Of a stretch of DNA of 64,000 bases, positions 62,186 through 64,000 are shown in pieces. The notes beneath the pieces are model-generated. The model was not told the origin of the DNA, ran no database searches, and saw only the letters and a program-made list of their open reading frames with translations. Position numbers and translations under genes: made by a program. How positions within the stretch are numbered: position 1 is the first letter of the stretch; every line of letters begins with the position of its first letter. This DNA is from Nocardioides sp. T2.26MG-1. Lineage in GTDB: Bacteria; Actinomycetota; Actinomycetes; Propionibacteriales; Nocardioidaceae. The stretch covers positions 1 through 64,000 of the forward strand of contig NZ_CATNLZ010000008.1 in assembly GCF_950101795.1 (NCBI RefSeq). The letters run 5' to 3'.

Positions 62186-62944
62186 ATGGACGTCGAAGTC
62201 GGGAAGGCCGACCGCGTACCGGCGGCGATGACACCGACGGCGGGACCGCACCTCGAGGCGACCTTCTTCCTCGATCACGGCAGCGCTTCGGTGCGCGACT
62301 TCACACAGCGGGTGGTCGCCGGCGCATCGAGCCCGCGTGAGCGGGCGAGCCTGCTCTTCGCAGCGGTCCGGGACAGGGTCTGGTACGACCCCTACTCGGT
62401 GTCCCGAGACCCTGCGCACTACCGGGCCAGCTACGTGCTCGAGGCGGGCCGCGCCTACTGCGTTCCCAAGGCGGTGCTGCTGGCCGCGGTGCTGCGGGCC
62501 GCGGGCATCCCTGCCCGGCTGGGCTTCGCCGACGTCCGCAACCACCTGCAGACCGACACCCTGCGGGCCGTCATGGGTGGCACGGACCTGTTCGTGTACC
62601 ACGGGTACTGCAGCGTCCACCTCGACGGGCGATGGTTGAAGGCGACGCCGGCCTTCAATGTCGAGCTGTGTGAGCGCTTCGACGTGCCCCCGGTGGACTT
62701 CGACGGACAGAGCGACGCGCTCATGCACGCCTTTACCTCCGACGGCACCCGGCACATGGAGTACGTGCGGGACCACGGCAGCTTCGACGACCTCCCGCTG
62801 GACCGGATCCTGACTGCCCTCGACCAGACCTACGGCCGCATGACCCCCCGCGCCGGAGTTGCCGACGACGCCTTCGCTGCTCCTGCCGACACCGGGGAGG
62901 CCACCGAGCATGCAGCCGTGGACCCGTCGGTGAGCTCGGACTGA
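62186..62944 (+). CDS. transglutaminase-like cysteine protein, copy 2
   Basis: 252 residues, nearly identical to the 42432 product in the core (YCVPKA, FVYHGYC, KATPAFN) with most changes in the first 40 and last 25 residues. Good AGAGGAGG ribosome binding site. Same odd third triad position as copy 1. Convergent with AraC copy 2. Confidence 0.87.
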   Translation: MDVEVGKADRVPAAMTPTAGPHLEATFFLDHGSASVRDFTQRVVAGASSPRERASLLFAAVRDRVWYDPYSVSRDPAHYRASYVLEAGRAYCVPKAVLLAAVLRAAGIPARLGFADVRNHLQTDTLRAVMGGTDLFVYHGYCSVHLDGRWLKATPAFNVELCERFDVPPVDFDGQSDALMHAFTSDGTRHMEYVRDHGSFDDLPLDRILTALDQTYGRMTPRAGVADDAFAAPADTGEATEHAAVDPSVSSD

Positions 62945-62955
62945 GCACTCTCGCC

Positions 62956-63972
62956 TCAACGGTGCTCGTGCTCACCTCGGAAGTGGCTCGGTGAGCTGCC
63001 GGTCCATCTCTTGAAGGCGTGCGAGAAGTTGGTGAGATCGCTGTAGCCGAGCTCGTTGGCGACCTCGCTGACCGACGTGGAGGGGTCGAGAAGCCGCATC
63101 CTGGCGCGGTCGACCATCGACTGCTGCAGCAGCTCCCGGAAACTGGTCCCCTCAGCGGCGAGGCGCCGTTTCAGGGTGCTCGAGGACATCGAGAACTCGT
63201 TCGCGACGGACTGGATCGTCCTCGCCCCGGACCCGTCGTCGAGCAACGCCCGGACTCTGCGGGCGAACTCCGGGGTGTCGGCTCGGCGCGCGAGCGCCTG
63301 CTGGAGCTCGGTGACGGCGAGTCCGTAGGTGATCGGGTCGGGGAAGCGGCAGGCAGCCCGAAGCGTCCTCGCGGGCATGTGCAGGTAGGAGAAGGGGGCG
63401 TCGAACTCGAGCCGGGACCGGCTCTCGGCCTCTCGGGGTAGCCCGCTCGGCTCCGGCCAGTGGCTGTGCATGGTCGCCTCCGACGCCTCGCCGACCAGCA
63501 GGTCGATCAACCGCATGAGTGCCAGTCCGCAGTAAGTGACGACCAGACAGTCGAGATCGGGGTCGCCTGCGTTCCCCGACAGCCTGATCGTCAGGTCGTC
63601 CTGCTGCGGATGGAACTGCGTGGTGACCGCTTTGGTGATCAAGGGCAGGTAGGTCAGCAGCTCCACGACCTCTGCGACTGTGCACGCGCTGACCAACGGG
63701 ACACTCAACGGTCCGAAGGACGTGAGCTGTGCGTGTTCTGCGCAGGCGATCCCGAGCCGGGTGGCCTGCTCGACGTCGAGGTCGGGATAGACCTCGCGGA
63801 ACCACCGCAGCGGTGCCTCGCCCTGGGTCTGGATGAGAGCCAGCTCACCGGTTCCCTCGCGCGCCATGATGACGCGAAAACGCTCGACGGCGTCCTCGTC
63901 GATCGCCGGACTGCTCAGCAGCTGCACGAAGGCCAGCGACGGGACGCCTGGCTCGTCTGTCCACACAGGCAA
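62956..63972 (-). CDS. AraC/XylS-family regulator, copy 2
   Basis: 338 residues from the TTG at 63972, with the same two helix-turn-helix units as copy 1 (identical SMSSSTLKRRLAAEGTSF and SHAFKRWTGSSPSHFR). Upstream of the TTG an extra base relative to copy 1 shifts the frame, so the GTG starts used in copy 1 are not in frame here; the N-terminus may be 5-10 residues shorter. It lies at the window edge, divergent from whatever follows, by analogy with copy 1 possibly another ferredoxin/CYP153 operon. Confidence 0.88.
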   Translation of the reverse strand: MPVWTDEPGVPSLAFVQLLSSPAIDEDAVERFRVIMAREGTGELALIQTQGEAPLRWFREVYPDLDVEQATRLGIACAEHAQLTSFGPLSVPLVSACTVAEVVELLTYLPLITKAVTTQFHPQQDDLTIRLSGNAGDPDLDCLVVTYCGLALMRLIDLLVGEASEATMHSHWPEPSGLPREAESRSRLEFDAPFSYLHMPARTLRAACRFPDPITYGLAVTELQQALARRADTPEFARRVRALLDDGSGARTIQSVANEFSMSSSTLKRRLAAEGTSFRELLQQSMVDRARMRLLDPSTSVSEVANELGYSDLTNFSHAFKRWTGSSPSHFRGEHEHR

Positions 63973-64000
63973 CCCTCACGTGATCCGAATTCACAACATA

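Larger units (their letters stand above)
62035..63990. repeat. direct repeat copy 2
   Basis: Second copy of the module at 42281-44242, same order and spacing. Differences are scattered base changes and a few codon losses, so the duplication is not recent or came in with a related replicon. Confidence 0.9.

Overview
The window is high-GC, double-stranded actinobacterial DNA. Mycoredoxin, UvrD2 (with HRDC domain), WhiB7, a DUF5679 zinc ribbon, a DUF2342 zincin-like protein, a PDZ-Lon protease, a PPA1309-family protein and a UPF0182 protein all occur together. From memory this matches the Rv3193c-Rv3198A neighbourhood of Mycobacterium tuberculosis. The PPA1309 protein and an intergenic hairpin repeat at 14956-14994 suggest Nocardioidaceae (Nocardioides or a relative); this is inference from gene content only.

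Positions 1-22.6 kb look like conserved chromosome. They hold mycoredoxin and uvrD2; whiB7 behind a leader ORF and an attenuator; two tandem paralogous 54-codon genes; a TetR-controlled sugar ABC transporter plus GH3 beta-glucosidase operon; crotonase, PHP, YgjP-like, NUDIX and MoaE genes; and the DUF2342, PDZ-Lon, PPA1309 and UPF0182 genes. The block ends at an initiator tRNA-Met gene with a strong terminator.

Positions 22.6-57.6 kb look like an accessory, probably horizontally acquired, catabolic region starting just past the tRNA. It has many TetR genes beside palindromic operators, two cytochromes P450, an MmpL exporter, a molybdopterin oxidoreductase operon (NrfD, catalytic and FeS subunits), acyl-CoA dehydrogenases and three acyl-CoA synthetases. 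Its core is a CYP153-type alkane hydroxylase operon (ferredoxin with a frameshift, P450, ferredoxin reductase) divergent from an AraC-type regulator. The genes would oxidise a hydrocarbon or lipid terminally, activate it to a CoA ester and degrade it. Decayed fragments lie at 31.98-32.35, 37.99-39.06 and 52.5-52.7 kb.

Positions 57.7-62.0 kb are a nest of insertion sequences: an IS21-family remnant cut by an IS3-family element, which abuts a complete IS21-family element. That element cuts a second, diverged copy of the TetR-end/transglutaminase-like/AraC module (62.0-64.0 kb). The first copy is at 42.3-44.2 kb, so the CYP153 and acyl-CoA genes lie between two direct repeats about 20 kb apart.

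The most notable regulatory observation is a 24-bp palindrome at three places (29055, 31371, 56452). In each it overlaps the -10 box of its target at the same register. This links a TetR/thioesterase operon, a small membrane protein and a BtrH/DUF4872-like protein 25 kb away. A second shared operator (50418 and 54413) links a TetR gene to two acyl-CoA synthetase promoters.
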